A stretch of DNA of 26,286 bases from JANNXQ01 sp031425095. GTDB lineage: Bacteria > Verrucomicrobiota > Verrucomicrobiia > Chthoniobacterales > Chthoniobacteraceae. Positions within the stretch are counted from its first letter, which is position 1. Every line of letters begins with the position of its first letter. Where the stretch lies: NCBI GenBank assembly GCA_031425095.1, contig JANPIS010000028.1, positions 1 to 26,286 of the forward strand. Reading direction: 5' to 3'. The notes under the pieces were generated by a model. It ran no database searches, was not told the origin of the DNA, and saw only the letters and a program-made list of their open reading frames with translations. Made by a program: the position numbers and the translations under genes. Below are positions 17,185 through 24,550 of the stretch, one piece after another.

Positions 17185-18888
17185 ATGAATCGCTCCCTCC
17201 TCCAGCCCGTCGCGCTCATTGGCATCTCGTTCGCGCTGATCGTTGCGGGGCTCGTGCTCTCCGCGGGCATGGGCGGGGAGATGTTCATGCCGCACTCGCA
17301 CTGCTATCTCTTCAACCGCTCGCTGATGATTCTGCACGGCGGCTCGGATTTCCTCATCGGCGCGGCGTATGTGGCGATCTCCGGCACCTTGCTTTGGCTC
17401 GTGCTGCACGCGCGGCGGGAGCTGCCGTTTCACTGGATGATGGTCGCCTTTGCGATTTTCATCGTCGCGTGCGGGGCGACGCATTTCATGGAGTTGTGGA
17501 CGCTCAATGCCGCACAGCCTCGCTACTGGATGTCGGGCTGGGTGAAGCTGGTCACGGCCATCGCGTCGGTCACTACTGCGATCGCGCTGCCGGCGCTTGT
17601 GCCACGGGTCATCGCCCTCGTGCAGAGCGCGCGACTTTTGACCGAGCGGGAGGACACGCTCGAGCGCGCCTACGGCGAGCTCACCGATCCCGCGCGCACC
17701 GCCGATCCACGTTCGCAGGATCTCGCCACGCTGGTGCGCGAGCTCGCCGAAGCGAAGGCCGCCGCCGAGAAAGCGAATGCGGCGAAAGACGATTTCCTCG
17801 CCGTGCTCAGCCACGAACTGCGCACGCCGCTGACACCCGTGCTGGCGCTCGCCTCCGATCTCGCGAGCGCGCCGCCGGACGATCCCGCGGAGTGGCGCGA
17901 AGCGCTGGGCATCATCCGACGCAATATCGAACTCGAAGCGCGATTGGTCGATGACCTGCTCGATCTCACTCGCATCAGCCGTGGGAAGCTGCGCATCGCA
18001 TCCGCGCCCGTCGATTTGCACACCACCTTGCGCGACGCGCTCACCATCGCGGAGCCGATGCTGCGGGAGAAAAACATCGTCTTCACCACGGAGTTTGCGG
18101 CGCCCGAGGCGCTGGTGCGCGGCGACTCCGCGCGGCTGGCGCAGGTCTTCGTCAATCTGCTGACCAATGCCGCGAAATTCACGCCCGCCGGGGGCCGCGT
18201 GACGGTGCGCACGGAGAAACTCGGCAGTGAGCTGCGCGTGGAAGTCGCCGATACGGGCATCGGCATCGCGCCGGAAGTGCTGCCGCACATCTTCGACGCC
18301 TTCCGCCAGGGCGGCGACGGGACCACGCGCCGTTTCGGCGGCCTGGGTCTCGGGCTCAACGTCGCGAAGAGTCTCGTCGAAGCGCACGAGGGACGCATCT
18401 CGGCGACGAGCTCCGGACAGGACCGGGGCGCCACCTTCGCCGTCACGCTCCCCGTCTTCACCGGCATCATGCCCGATCCGCGCGCGCCAGCCACCCCGCC
18501 CGCGCCTGCCGCGCCGCGCGCGCTGCGCATCCTGCTCGTCGAGGATCACGACGACACGCGCAACGTGCTCCAGCGCCTGCTCGGACGCTGGGGCCATGCC
18601 GTGACCACCGCCGGCAGCGTGGGCGAAGCGCGCGCAATCCTCACTACCGAGACATTCGATCTCCTGCTAAGCGACATTGGTTTGCCCGATGGTACTGGCC
18701 ACGAAGTGGCCACGGCGCTGCGGGAGCGGTCGCAGATTCCCGCCGTGGCCATGAGCGGCTACGGCATGGACGCGGATCTCGCCCGCACGGAAGCAGCCGG
18801 CTTCACCGAGCACATCGTGAAGCCCGTAGCTGCCGAGCGTCTGCGCGAAATCGTCGAGCGCGTCGCGCAAAGTAGTTCAGAGCTTTAG
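17185..18888 (+). CDS. Ethylene-receptor-like hybrid histidine kinase
   Basis: A 567-aa membrane sensor. After an extra N-terminal helix, residues ~45-140 match the ethylene-binding domain of ETR1 and cyanobacterial homologues. GGSDFLIGAAYVAIS supplies D55 and Y62 (ETR1 D25, Y32), and FIVACGATHFMELWTL supplies C96 and H100 (ETR1 C65, H69), the Cu(I) ligands. ETR1 P36 is Ser here (S66). A coiled segment (~150-200) leads to HisKA with H210 in LSHELRTPL, then HATPase_c with NLLTNAAKF, DTGIGI and GGLGLGLNVAKSL. A receiver domain follows a Pro/Ala linker, with D497 in LLSDIGLPDG. Ethylene or another small gas, or copper status, is a possible signal (inference). It lies 16 nt after glgX. The final codons SSSEL-stop are supplied by a dispersed repeat. 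Confidence 0.92.
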   Translation: MNRSLLQPVALIGISFALIVAGLVLSAGMGGEMFMPHSHCYLFNRSLMILHGGSDFLIGAAYVAISGTLLWLVLHARRELPFHWMMVAFAIFIVACGATHFMELWTLNAAQPRYWMSGWVKLVTAIASVTTAIALPALVPRVIALVQSARLLTEREDTLERAYGELTDPARTADPRSQDLATLVRELAEAKAAAEKANAAKDDFLAVLSHELRTPLTPVLALASDLASAPPDDPAEWREALGIIRRNIELEARLVDDLLDLTRISRGKLRIASAPVDLHTTLRDALTIAEPMLREKNIVFTTEFAAPEALVRGDSARLAQVFVNLLTNAAKFTPAGGRVTVRTEKLGSELRVEVADTGIGIAPEVLPHIFDAFRQGGDGTTRRFGGLGLGLNVAKSLVEAHEGRISATSSGQDRGATFAVTLPVFTGIMPDPRAPATPPAPAAPRALRILLVEDHDDTRNVLQRLLGRWGHAVTTAGSVGEARAILTTETFDLLLSDIGLPDGTGHEVATALRERSQIPAVAMSGYGMDADLARTEAAGFTEHIVKPVAAERLREIVERVAQSSSEL

Positions 18889-18894
18889 CTCGCC
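18871..18894. repeat. REP-like palindrome, left arm of copy 4
   Basis: AGTAGTTCAGAGCTTTAGCT and CGCC match the family consensus AGTRGTCCCGRGCTTYAGCYCG. It lies within the end of the hybrid kinase gene and supplies its TAG stop (18886-18888). Confidence 0.75.
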
Positions 18895-18910
18895 CGGCGC
18901 GTGGAATAAT

Positions 18911-19300
18911 TCAGCGGCCCTTCTCCCGAGGGATGTCTTGCGAGCTAAAGCTCGGGACCACTTTGCGTTTCACCCACGCCATGAGCATTGGCTTCGCCAG
19001 ATCGAGGGCAAACTTGATGAGCGTCACCGCGAACGCGGCCTTGCCCGCCTCCTTCGCCGGGCTGCGGTGGAAAAGCGACGGTTTCACTTCCACCTTGCGC
19101 CGCAGCGGCGGGAGCTTTGAGAGCAATAGCCCGAGCAACGCGGCGCCACCAAACCAGCCCGCGGGATTCGCCCGCACACCGCGCTGCACGCGCGCGCCGA
19201 AGTCGAGGTCGTGCGTGAGCGCCTGGCCGTAGCCGACCAATTCGGTGCGCGAGGCGGCGAGGTCGGCGATCAGGGCTTCTTTGCGAGAAGGGTAAGCCAT
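18911..19300 (-). CDS. Small membrane-associated protein of the YqjD-like neighbourhood
   Basis: A 129-aa protein from the ATG at 19300 (MAYPSRKEALIADLAASRT), which has AAAGGA as ribosome binding site. The central PAGWFGGAALLGLLLSKLPP is a short hydrophobic segment followed by a basic cluster, and AFAVTLIKFALDLAKPMLMA is a second amphipathic or membrane helix. It overlaps the YqjE-like gene by 31 nt. In enterobacteria yqjD, yqjE and yqjK cluster in the same way, and this could be a functional counterpart, but the sequence similarity to YqjD is slight. The C-terminal tail (KVVPSFSSQD) is encoded by the right arm of a dispersed repeat. Confidence 0.7.
   Translation of the reverse strand: MAYPSRKEALIADLAASRTELVGYGQALTHDLDFGARVQRGVRANPAGWFGGAALLGLLLSKLPPLRRKVEVKPSLFHRSPAKEAGKAAFAVTLIKFALDLAKPMLMAWVKRKVVPSFSSQDIPREKGR
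18937..18964. repeat. REP-like palindrome, right arm of copy 4
   Basis: CTTGCGAGCTAAAGCTCGGG and ACCACTTT are the inverted partner of the arm at 18871-18894, about 42 nt away. It is translated on the minus strand as part of the C-terminus of the small membrane-associated protein. Confidence 0.75.
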
Positions 19301-19683
19301 TGTTGGTCCTTTCGGAATTCGGCGAGGGTGGCGGGGAAAGCGCCCGCCTGCAGGCGGGTCCAAGCGAACCAGGCAAGCGCGGCGGCACCGGCGAGATGAA
19401 GCAGCGCGGCGGCAGCCATGACCCAGAGCCACGCGTGATCCGCGGAGAAGGCGGCAGCGATGGCGAAGACCACGGTGATGACGAGGAAGACGTAACCGAG
19501 CACCGCGACGAAGAGCGCGCCGAGCACCAGCGCCACGGCGAGGCCGTAGCGCCCGCCAGCTTCGCGCAGCTCGACGCCAGCGAGCGTGAACCGCGCCCGG
19601 GCATAACGCGCGGTTGCCGCGAGGAAGGCGGCGCCGTGCGCGAACAGACCGGGCGGACGCGCGGGGAGTGGGTGGCCTTTCAT
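19270..19683 (-). CDS. Phage-holin-family (YqjE/DUF1469-like) membrane protein
   Basis: A 137-aa protein from the ATG at 19683 (MKGHPLPARPPG). An N-terminal amphipathic region (LFAHGAAFLAATARYARARF, LAGVELREAG) precedes two hydrophobic hairpin segments (LAVALVLGALFVAVLGYVFL and AWLWVMAAAALLHLAGAAAL), the layout of YqjE/DUF1469 proteins annotated as 'phage holin family'. They are not part of a lysis cassette here; no phage genes are near. It overlaps the next gene by 31 nt and follows the CPA1 antiporter by 60 nt. Confidence 0.78.
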   Translation of the reverse strand: MKGHPLPARPPGLFAHGAAFLAATARYARARFTLAGVELREAGGRYGLAVALVLGALFVAVLGYVFLVITVVFAIAAAFSADHAWLWVMAAAALLHLAGAAALAWFAWTRLQAGAFPATLAEFRKDQQWLTLLAKKP

Positions 19684-19743
19684 CTTCGGCCTTTGATCGC
19701 GGCGCGACCGGCGATCGGTCGTATGCACGCCGCCGCCGATCGC

Positions 19744-21042
19744 TCAGCGCGCACCAGCCCTGGCTCGCGCGCGGCGGAGCATCAATGCATCCACGGAGAC
19801 GCCGTGCGCGACGATGGAGATCGCGACGGTAGTGATGGTGAGCGAGGCGATCACGGTGGCCTCCTTCCCCCCGAGCCCATGCGTGAGCGCAAAGGCCAGA
19901 TAGTAGAGCGAGCCAATACCGCGGATGCCGAACCAGCCGATGAGCGCGGCTTCGGCGAACGGCAGACTGCGCCGCACACTCGGCGCGATGGCGAAGGGAC
20001 GGATAACGAAGAAGAGCAGCGGTGCAAACCACAGCGCCGCCGGATGCAGATGTGAACTCAACATCGCGCCGACCAGCAGCACGAGGGTGAGTTCGCAGAT
20101 GCGGTCGAGCTGCTCGTTGAAGCTCAGGACGGCGCCGGCCATGTGGGCGGGCGCGGCGTGCGGATCGGTCGCCGCCACGCGTGCGCTCGCCTCTTCGGCG
20201 GCGCGCACTTTCTCCATCGGGAGCAGGCCGCTGCTGCGGCGTTCCGTGGCCCGCAGCGCGACGCCCGCGGCGAAGACGGCGAGGAAACCCCAGCCATGCA
20301 CGAGTTCCGCGAGGCCGTAGGAGAGCGCGATGAGGCCGAGGGCGAGGAAATTGTCGAGCCCCACGGCCTGCCGATGTTCGGTGCGCAGCCGCAGCACGAG
20401 CCGCGTGACGAACGATCCGCAGAGCGCGCCCGTGAGCAGTCCGGCGAAAGTTTTCCACAGCCCCTCGAAGGCGAACCAGTGCGCGAGGCCGTGATATTCG
20501 CCCGCGCCGAGCAGCCCGAGCCCGAGCATCACGAAGGGGAACGCGGTGCCATCGTTCATGCCGGCCTCGCCGGTGAGGGCGAAGCGCAGCCGGTCGCGAT
20601 CGTGGGCCTCCCGCACTTGCACGCCCGAGGCGAGCACGGGATCGGTCGGTGCCAGGATGGCGCCGAGCAGGATCGCGGCGCCGAGGCTCATGTGCAGCAG
20701 CGTCATCGCGGCGACGGCAATGAGGCCCACGGTGATGGCCATCGAGACGGTCGCGAGCAGCAGTGGCAGCCGCCAGCGCGAGTCCGAGAGCGGCACGCGC
20801 AGCTTCAGGCCCGAGGTGAAAAGCGAGACGAGCACCGCGATCTCCGCCGCGCGTTCGAGGAGCGCGGCATCGGTGTGCGCGTCGAGGCGCAGCCAGTCGA
20901 GCACCGCCGGCCCCAGGACCACACCGACGCCGAGATAGAGCATCGCCGGCGTGAGCGGCAGACGCTGGAGCAGCGAATTGCCGAGGAGCACCGCGAGGAG
21001 CAGCGCACCGATGAGGAAGTACCAGAGCGCGGGATCGTGCAT
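19744..21042 (-). CDS. CPA1-family Na+(K+)/H+ antiporter
   Basis: A 432-aa polytopic transporter with about 12 helices, exchanging monovalent cations for protons across the inner membrane. Helix 1 reads WYFLIGALLLAVLLGNSLLQ. The core has LGAILAPTDPVLASGVQVRE (discontinuous helix) and LTGEAGMNDGTAFPFVMLGL, whose Asn-Asp pair is the ion-binding site of electroneutral CPA1 exchangers. FAEAALIGWFGIRGIGSLYY contains the conserved GxRG. There is no C-terminal regulatory domain. It lies 33 nt downstream of the transglutaminase gene in a four-gene minus-strand run. Confidence 0.93.
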   Translation of the reverse strand: MHDPALWYFLIGALLLAVLLGNSLLQRLPLTPAMLYLGVGVVLGPAVLDWLRLDAHTDAALLERAAEIAVLVSLFTSGLKLRVPLSDSRWRLPLLLATVSMAITVGLIAVAAMTLLHMSLGAAILLGAILAPTDPVLASGVQVREAHDRDRLRFALTGEAGMNDGTAFPFVMLGLGLLGAGEYHGLAHWFAFEGLWKTFAGLLTGALCGSFVTRLVLRLRTEHRQAVGLDNFLALGLIALSYGLAELVHGWGFLAVFAAGVALRATERRSSGLLPMEKVRAAEEASARVAATDPHAAPAHMAGAVLSFNEQLDRICELTLVLLVGAMLSSHLHPAALWFAPLLFFVIRPFAIAPSVRRSLPFAEAALIGWFGIRGIGSLYYLAFALTHGLGGKEATVIASLTITTVAISIVAHGVSVDALMLRRARARAGAR

Positions 21043-21075
21043 GGGAGACGCCGCGGGTGAGAACTTCGCGTGCGC

Positions 21076-21861
21076 TCAAGCCACCTGCTCCACCACGACT
21101 TTCAGGCTGTCGAGCGTGAGCGCGCCGAATTGCGTGACGAAAGCCACGTCCGTCGCGTCGCGCCCGTAGGCGATGACGATGCGATTGCCGGCGGTGTATG
21201 TATGCGTACCATCGAAGGTGAACCAGCGCCCGCCGACATACGCTTCCCACCACGCGTGAATGTCCGGCACTTTGAGATTCAGCGTGTAGCCCACGACCAT
21301 GCGCGCCGGAATGTTCAGCGCGCGGCAGAGCGCGGTGCCGAGATGCGCAAAGGCGCGGCACACTCCGACACGGTCGCGCGCCGTGTCACTGGCCGTGGTC
21401 GCGGGCGTGCTCGTGCCGTAGCGATACTCGATGTTCGTATTGGTCCACCGCCGAATCGCCTCCGCTTGCGGATACCCCGGCGCCACGCCCGCGACGATCT
21501 CGGTGGCGAGCTGGCTCAATACATCCGAAGGGCAATAGCGACTCGGCAGGATGAAGTGCAGCGCGTTGTCGGGCACCAGCGCTGGCGGCACGAAACCCGC
21601 GGTCTCATCGACATCTACAAATTCCGATGTGTCCACCGTGCAATTCGCACAGAGCCGCGTGTGCCCGGCGGGGAGCACCGTGCGCTGACAGAGATTGGCA
21701 AAGCCGTCGGTGTACTCGACGACCTGCGTCCGTGGCGTGATGGAATATTCCTCGCGACTCACCCATTGCGCCGGCCCGCTGCGCGGACGCAGCATGAGGA
21801 CGACGGGCACGGGCGCCGGTGCGGTGAGTTCGATTTGGCAGGAGGCATTGAGGACGCTCAT
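21076..21861 (-). CDS. Transglutaminase-like cysteine protease family protein
   Basis: A 261-aa protein from the ATG at 21861 (MSVLNASCQ); a TTG at 21873 would add four residues. The N-terminal half is a beta-rich domain typical of bacterial transglutaminase-like proteins. The C-terminal half carries the papain-fold core with catalytic Cys in DRVGVCRAFAHLGTALCRAL, His in PDIHAWWEAYV and Asp in WFTFDGTH, so the triad looks complete. No signal peptide is present. Members act as peptidases or amidases, rarely as true transglutaminases, and the target is unknown. It is the first gene of the run that includes the CPA1 antiporter. Confidence 0.9.
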   Translation of the reverse strand: MSVLNASCQIELTAPAPVPVVLMLRPRSGPAQWVSREEYSITPRTQVVEYTDGFANLCQRTVLPAGHTRLCANCTVDTSEFVDVDETAGFVPPALVPDNALHFILPSRYCPSDVLSQLATEIVAGVAPGYPQAEAIRRWTNTNIEYRYGTSTPATTASDTARDRVGVCRAFAHLGTALCRALNIPARMVVGYTLNLKVPDIHAWWEAYVGGRWFTFDGTHTYTAGNRIVIAYGRDATDVAFVTQFGALTLDSLKVVVEQVA

Positions 21862-21970
21862 TTGCCGCACCAAACGCAGGTCGCCGGCATTCTGGCCGGG
21901 TGGAAAGGCGAGTCATTTTTCCCGTCACCACCCATCCATCCCATCGCCGATCCGCGATCCAGAAAATGCT

Positions 21971-22156
21971 ATTACTAAACTCGAACTCAAAGGCAACTGG
22001 AACGAAATCAAAGGCAAGCTGAAGCAGAAATACGCCGACCTGACCGACGACGATCTCACCTTCGCCGAAGGCAAGGACGACGAACTCCTCGGCCGCCTGC
22101 AAAAGAAACTCGGGCGCACCAAGGAGGAAATCCGCGACGAACTCGCGGGCCTCTGA
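21971..22156 (+). CDS. CsbD family stress protein with unusual start
   Basis: A 61-aa protein with the CsbD pattern: LELKGNWNEIKGKLKQKYAD, LTDDDLTFAEGKDDELLGRL and QKKLGRTKEEIRDELAGL. CsbD proteins are small, hydrophilic and abundant under sigma-B-type or RpoS-type stress. The family usually starts M-x-x-LELKGNW. In this frame the matching position is ATT at 21971 (M/I-T-K-LELKG), and no ATG, GTG or TTG lies nearby upstream in frame. An ATG at 21966 exists but in another frame. Either ATT is used as a start, or an indel separates the ATG from the frame. A strong terminator follows. Confidence 0.82.
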   Translation: MTKLELKGNWNEIKGKLKQKYADLTDDDLTFAEGKDDELLGRLQKKLGRTKEEIRDELAGL

Positions 22157-22183
22157 TCTTCATCCCAGCTCCCTGCCAACGAG

Positions 22184-22222
22184 CGGCGCGAACTCCAGTG
22201 AGGGTTCGCGCCGTTTTCGTTT
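22184..22222 (+). terminator. Rho-independent terminator after csbD
   Basis: CGGCGCGAAC and GTTCGCGCCG form a perfect 10-bp stem around a ten-base loop, followed by TTTTCGTTT. It lies 28 nt after the CsbD stop. Confidence 0.88.
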
Positions 22223-22288
22223 GGAAGACGGGTGCGCGGATTGTTGCTGGCAACTTCCCGCGACGATGGCGACCCTCCGCCTCTGACG

Positions 22289-23674
22289 ATGAGCAACTCT
22301 CCGCACAAGATCCTCGTCATTGACGATGAGCGCACCATCCAGGCCACGCTCACCGCGGTGCTCGGGCGCAATGGATTCGTCGTCGAGTGCGCGCCGAATG
22401 CCGCGCAGGGCCAGCGCAAGATTGTCGAGGTGCGTCCGCACCTGGTGCTGCTCGATCTTGGTCTGCCCGATGCCGACGGGCTCGAAGTGCTCAAGGAAAT
22501 CAAAGCCGCGCATCCCGCGTTGCCGGTGATGGTCCTCACCGCGCACGACTCCCTCGCGAATGCCATCGAGTCGATCAAGCTCGGCGCGTTTCATTTTCTG
22601 CCGAAGCCGTATGCCGTCGAGGAACTCATCGCGCTCTGCCGGCGCGCGCTGGAGCAGCAGGCGCTCGTCGAGCAAACCGTGACATTGCAGCGGGAAAAAG
22701 AGCAGCTCCAGGTGAAGCTGCGCGCCGCCGAGGAGCAGCTCGCGCCGGTGGCGATCAGCCGCCGGATGCGCGAGGTCGAACAGCTCCTCGCCCGCGTCGC
22801 GCCCACCGAAGCCAACGTCCTGCTCACCGGCGAGAGCGGTGTGGGCAAGGAAGTCTTCGCCCGCACCGTGCATGGCCGGAGCGCCAGGACCAGTGCGACG
22901 ATGGTAAAGCTCAACTGCTCAGCCTTTCCCGCGAATATGATCGAGGCCGAGCTCTTCGGTTATGCGAAGGGTGCTTTCACCGGCGCCGTGAACGCCTTTC
23001 CCGGAATGCTCGCTGAAGCCAACGGCGGCACGCTGTTCCTCGACGAGATCACCGAGATGCCCGTCGAGTTGCAGACGCGCTTCCTGCGCGTCCTGCAGGA
23101 GCGCGAATACCGCCCGCTCGGCACCACGAAAAATCGTGCCGTCGATTTTCGCCTCATCGCCGCGTGCAATCGCCCGCCCGCCGAGGCGGTGCAGGAAGGC
23201 CGCCTGCGCCAGGACTTGTACTTCCGCTTGAAAACCTTCGAGGTCGAAATCCCCCCGCTGCGCGAGCGGCGCGAAGATTTGCCCAAGTTGATCGACACTT
23301 TCCTCCGTCAATTCGCGCAACAACTGACTCGCCCCGTCCCGACGCTCGAAGCCGAAGTGCTCGAACTCCTTCGCGCCTATCCCTGGCCCGGCAACGTGCG
23401 TGAGTTACAAAACGCCATCGAGCACGCGCTCGTCCTGTGCGACGGCCCCGCGTTACTCGCCCGCCATCTCCCGCGCGAAATCCAAACGCCCGATCTCGCC
23501 CGCTCCACCGTGGCGCGGAGCACCGCGCCCGTCTCCTTCCACGACGCCGAACGGGCAGCCCTGCTCGAAGCCCTGCGCCGCGCAAACGGCAACAAAGCCG
23601 AAGCTGCCCGCCATCTCGGCATTCACCGCGCGACGATCTACGCGAAGATCAAGCAGTTCGGCCTGTCGGTGTAG
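22289..23674 (+). CDS. NtrC-family sigma-54-dependent response regulator
   Basis: A 461-aa transcriptional activator from the ATG at 22289 (MSNSPHKILVIDDE). The receiver domain spans residues ~6-120 with phosphoacceptor D56 in LVLLDLGLPDADG. The AAA+ domain has Walker A GESGVGKE (residues ~181-188), the sigma-54 contact loop GAFTGA (~228-233), Walker B GGTLFLDEI and the arginine-finger region. The C-terminus is a Fis-type helix-turn-helix (KAEAARHLGIHRATIYAKIK). It should activate sigma-54 promoters when phosphorylated. No full sensor kinase partner is adjacent, though the small kinase-like protein at 24551 and the hybrid kinase are candidates. Confidence 0.95.
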   Translation: MSNSPHKILVIDDERTIQATLTAVLGRNGFVVECAPNAAQGQRKIVEVRPHLVLLDLGLPDADGLEVLKEIKAAHPALPVMVLTAHDSLANAIESIKLGAFHFLPKPYAVEELIALCRRALEQQALVEQTVTLQREKEQLQVKLRAAEEQLAPVAISRRMREVEQLLARVAPTEANVLLTGESGVGKEVFARTVHGRSARTSATMVKLNCSAFPANMIEAELFGYAKGAFTGAVNAFPGMLAEANGGTLFLDEITEMPVELQTRFLRVLQEREYRPLGTTKNRAVDFRLIAACNRPPAEAVQEGRLRQDLYFRLKTFEVEIPPLRERREDLPKLIDTFLRQFAQQLTRPVPTLEAEVLELLRAYPWPGNVRELQNAIEHALVLCDGPALLARHLPREIQTPDLARSTVARSTAPVSFHDAERAALLEALRRANGNKAEAARHLGIHRATIYAKIKQFGLSV

Positions 23675-23720
23675 CCACGCGCGTGATGACGGCGACGGTG
23701 GCGAGGGTGCGAGGGATGCA

Positions 23721-24368
23721 CTACCCGTGGACCGGCTCGTGGAGTTCGCCGAAGGCCAGCGCGGCAGAGCGCAGCTTGCGCATCGCGAGTTCGAGGCGCG
23801 TCTTGATCGTGCCCAGCGGAATGCCGGTCGTCGCAGCGATTTGCCGTTGCGACAGGCCGCCGTAGTAGGTCAGCCGAATGGCCTCGCGCTGCGCAGCGGG
23901 GAGCTGTTCGATGAGGTGCGCGACGGCGTGCGCGGTGTCGCTCTGGGCGACTTCCTCATCGGCGCCGGTCTGCAGGCCGGAATGATCGGTCACGGCTTCG
24001 TCGCGATAGCGATCGCGCGCACGGCTGTAGGCGCTCTTGCGGCGGATGCGGTCAATGGTGCGACGACGCGCGAGAGTCACAATCCAGCCGAGGGCCTTAC
24101 CTTTCTCCGCATCGTAACTGGCGGCGTGCTGCCACAAGCTGAGCAGGACTTCCTGCACGAGATCGTCCACGTCGGAGTCGTTGTTCACCATGCGGCCGAT
24201 GATCGTGCGCAGGAGCGGTGCGTGACGGCGTTGGAGCGTGGCGAGAGCGTCTTCATCGCCACATTGGATTTGCTGCATGAGTTGTTCGTCGGTGGCTTCG
24301 CCCGGCGCAAGTGGATCGGAGGTGTGGGCGACGGCTTTGATTTGCTGATGATCGAAGGAGTAGAGCAT
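23721..24368 (-). CDS. ECF (RpoE/SigK-type) sigma factor
   Basis: A 215-aa sigma-70-family protein from the ATG at 24368 (MLYSFDHQQ). Region 2 runs over ~31-115 (DALATLQRRHAPLLRTIIGR, DVDDLVQEVLLSLWQHAASY, WIVTLARRRTIDRIRR). Region 4 runs over ~155-205 (LIEQLPAAQREAIRLTYYGG, LSQRQIAATTGIPLGTIKTR). The spacing and the LPLGT-like KTRLE motif resemble SigK/RskA-type ECF groups. No adjacent anti-sigma factor is visible, unlike most members. It converges on the NtrC-type gene and is divergent from the small kinase-like gene. A CCA-repeat leader precedes the ATG without a clear ribosome binding site. Confidence 0.93.
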   Translation of the reverse strand: MLYSFDHQQIKAVAHTSDPLAPGEATDEQLMQQIQCGDEDALATLQRRHAPLLRTIIGRMVNNDSDVDDLVQEVLLSLWQHAASYDAEKGKALGWIVTLARRRTIDRIRRKSAYSRARDRYRDEAVTDHSGLQTGADEEVAQSDTAHAVAHLIEQLPAAQREAIRLTYYGGLSQRQIAATTGIPLGTIKTRLELAMRKLRSAALAFGELHEPVHG

Positions 24369-24372
24369 GGCG

Positions 24373-24394
24373 TTAGTGGTGGTGGTGGTGGTTG
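24373..24394 (-). repeat. CCA-repeat leader of the sigma factor gene
   Basis: On the minus strand the bases before the ATG read ACCACCACCACCACCACTA-type repeats. There is no Shine-Dalgarno sequence. A short tandem repeat of this kind could vary in length. Confidence 0.5.
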
Positions 24395-24408
24395 CGCCTC
24401 CATGCCTT

Positions 24409-24443
24409 TGCCTTGCGCGTGCCACGGGCGATTTACTCTGGAG
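24409..24443. promoter_or_regulatory. Shared upstream motif, copy A (sigma-54-like)
   Basis: On the minus strand CTCCAGAGTAAA, seven bases, then TGGCACGCGCAAGGCA. The latter has GG and GC exactly ten bases apart, as in a sigma-54 -24/-12 promoter, and points at the sigma factor gene. A close copy is at 25401-25442. On the plus strand it would be read as GCGTGCCA then TTTACTCTGGAG, so orientation is not certain. Confidence 0.5.
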
Positions 24444-24479
24444 CGCCGGGCGGGGCGGGGGAAAATGCGTCGCCTTATC

Positions 24480-24496
24480 CGACAACACTGTTGTCG
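24480..24496. promoter_or_regulatory. Perfect palindrome, candidate operator
   Basis: CGACAACACTGTTGTCG is an 8-bp perfect inverted repeat around one central base, in the 182-nt divergent region between the sigma factor (24368) and the small kinase-like gene (24551). It lies 54 nt upstream of the latter's ATG. The regulator is not identified. Confidence 0.55.
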
Positions 24497-24550
24497 TCCG
24501 GCGACAGTTTTCCATCCATCCATCTGCCCGTGCGCGACCGTATCTCCGGT

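Noticed and set aside
19270..19683. Holin-family protein as sign of a prophage
   Set aside because: YqjE-like proteins are chromosomal membrane proteins, and no other phage gene is present.
18911..21361. 816-aa minus-strand open frame
   Set aside because: Only the last 129 codons are a gene. The rest is an Arg/Ala-rich shadow of the CPA1 antiporter and YqjE-like genes.
22232..22288. Upstream start for the NtrC-type regulator
   Set aside because: The receiver domain begins with the methionine at 22289, and the extra 19 residues have no counterpart in the family.
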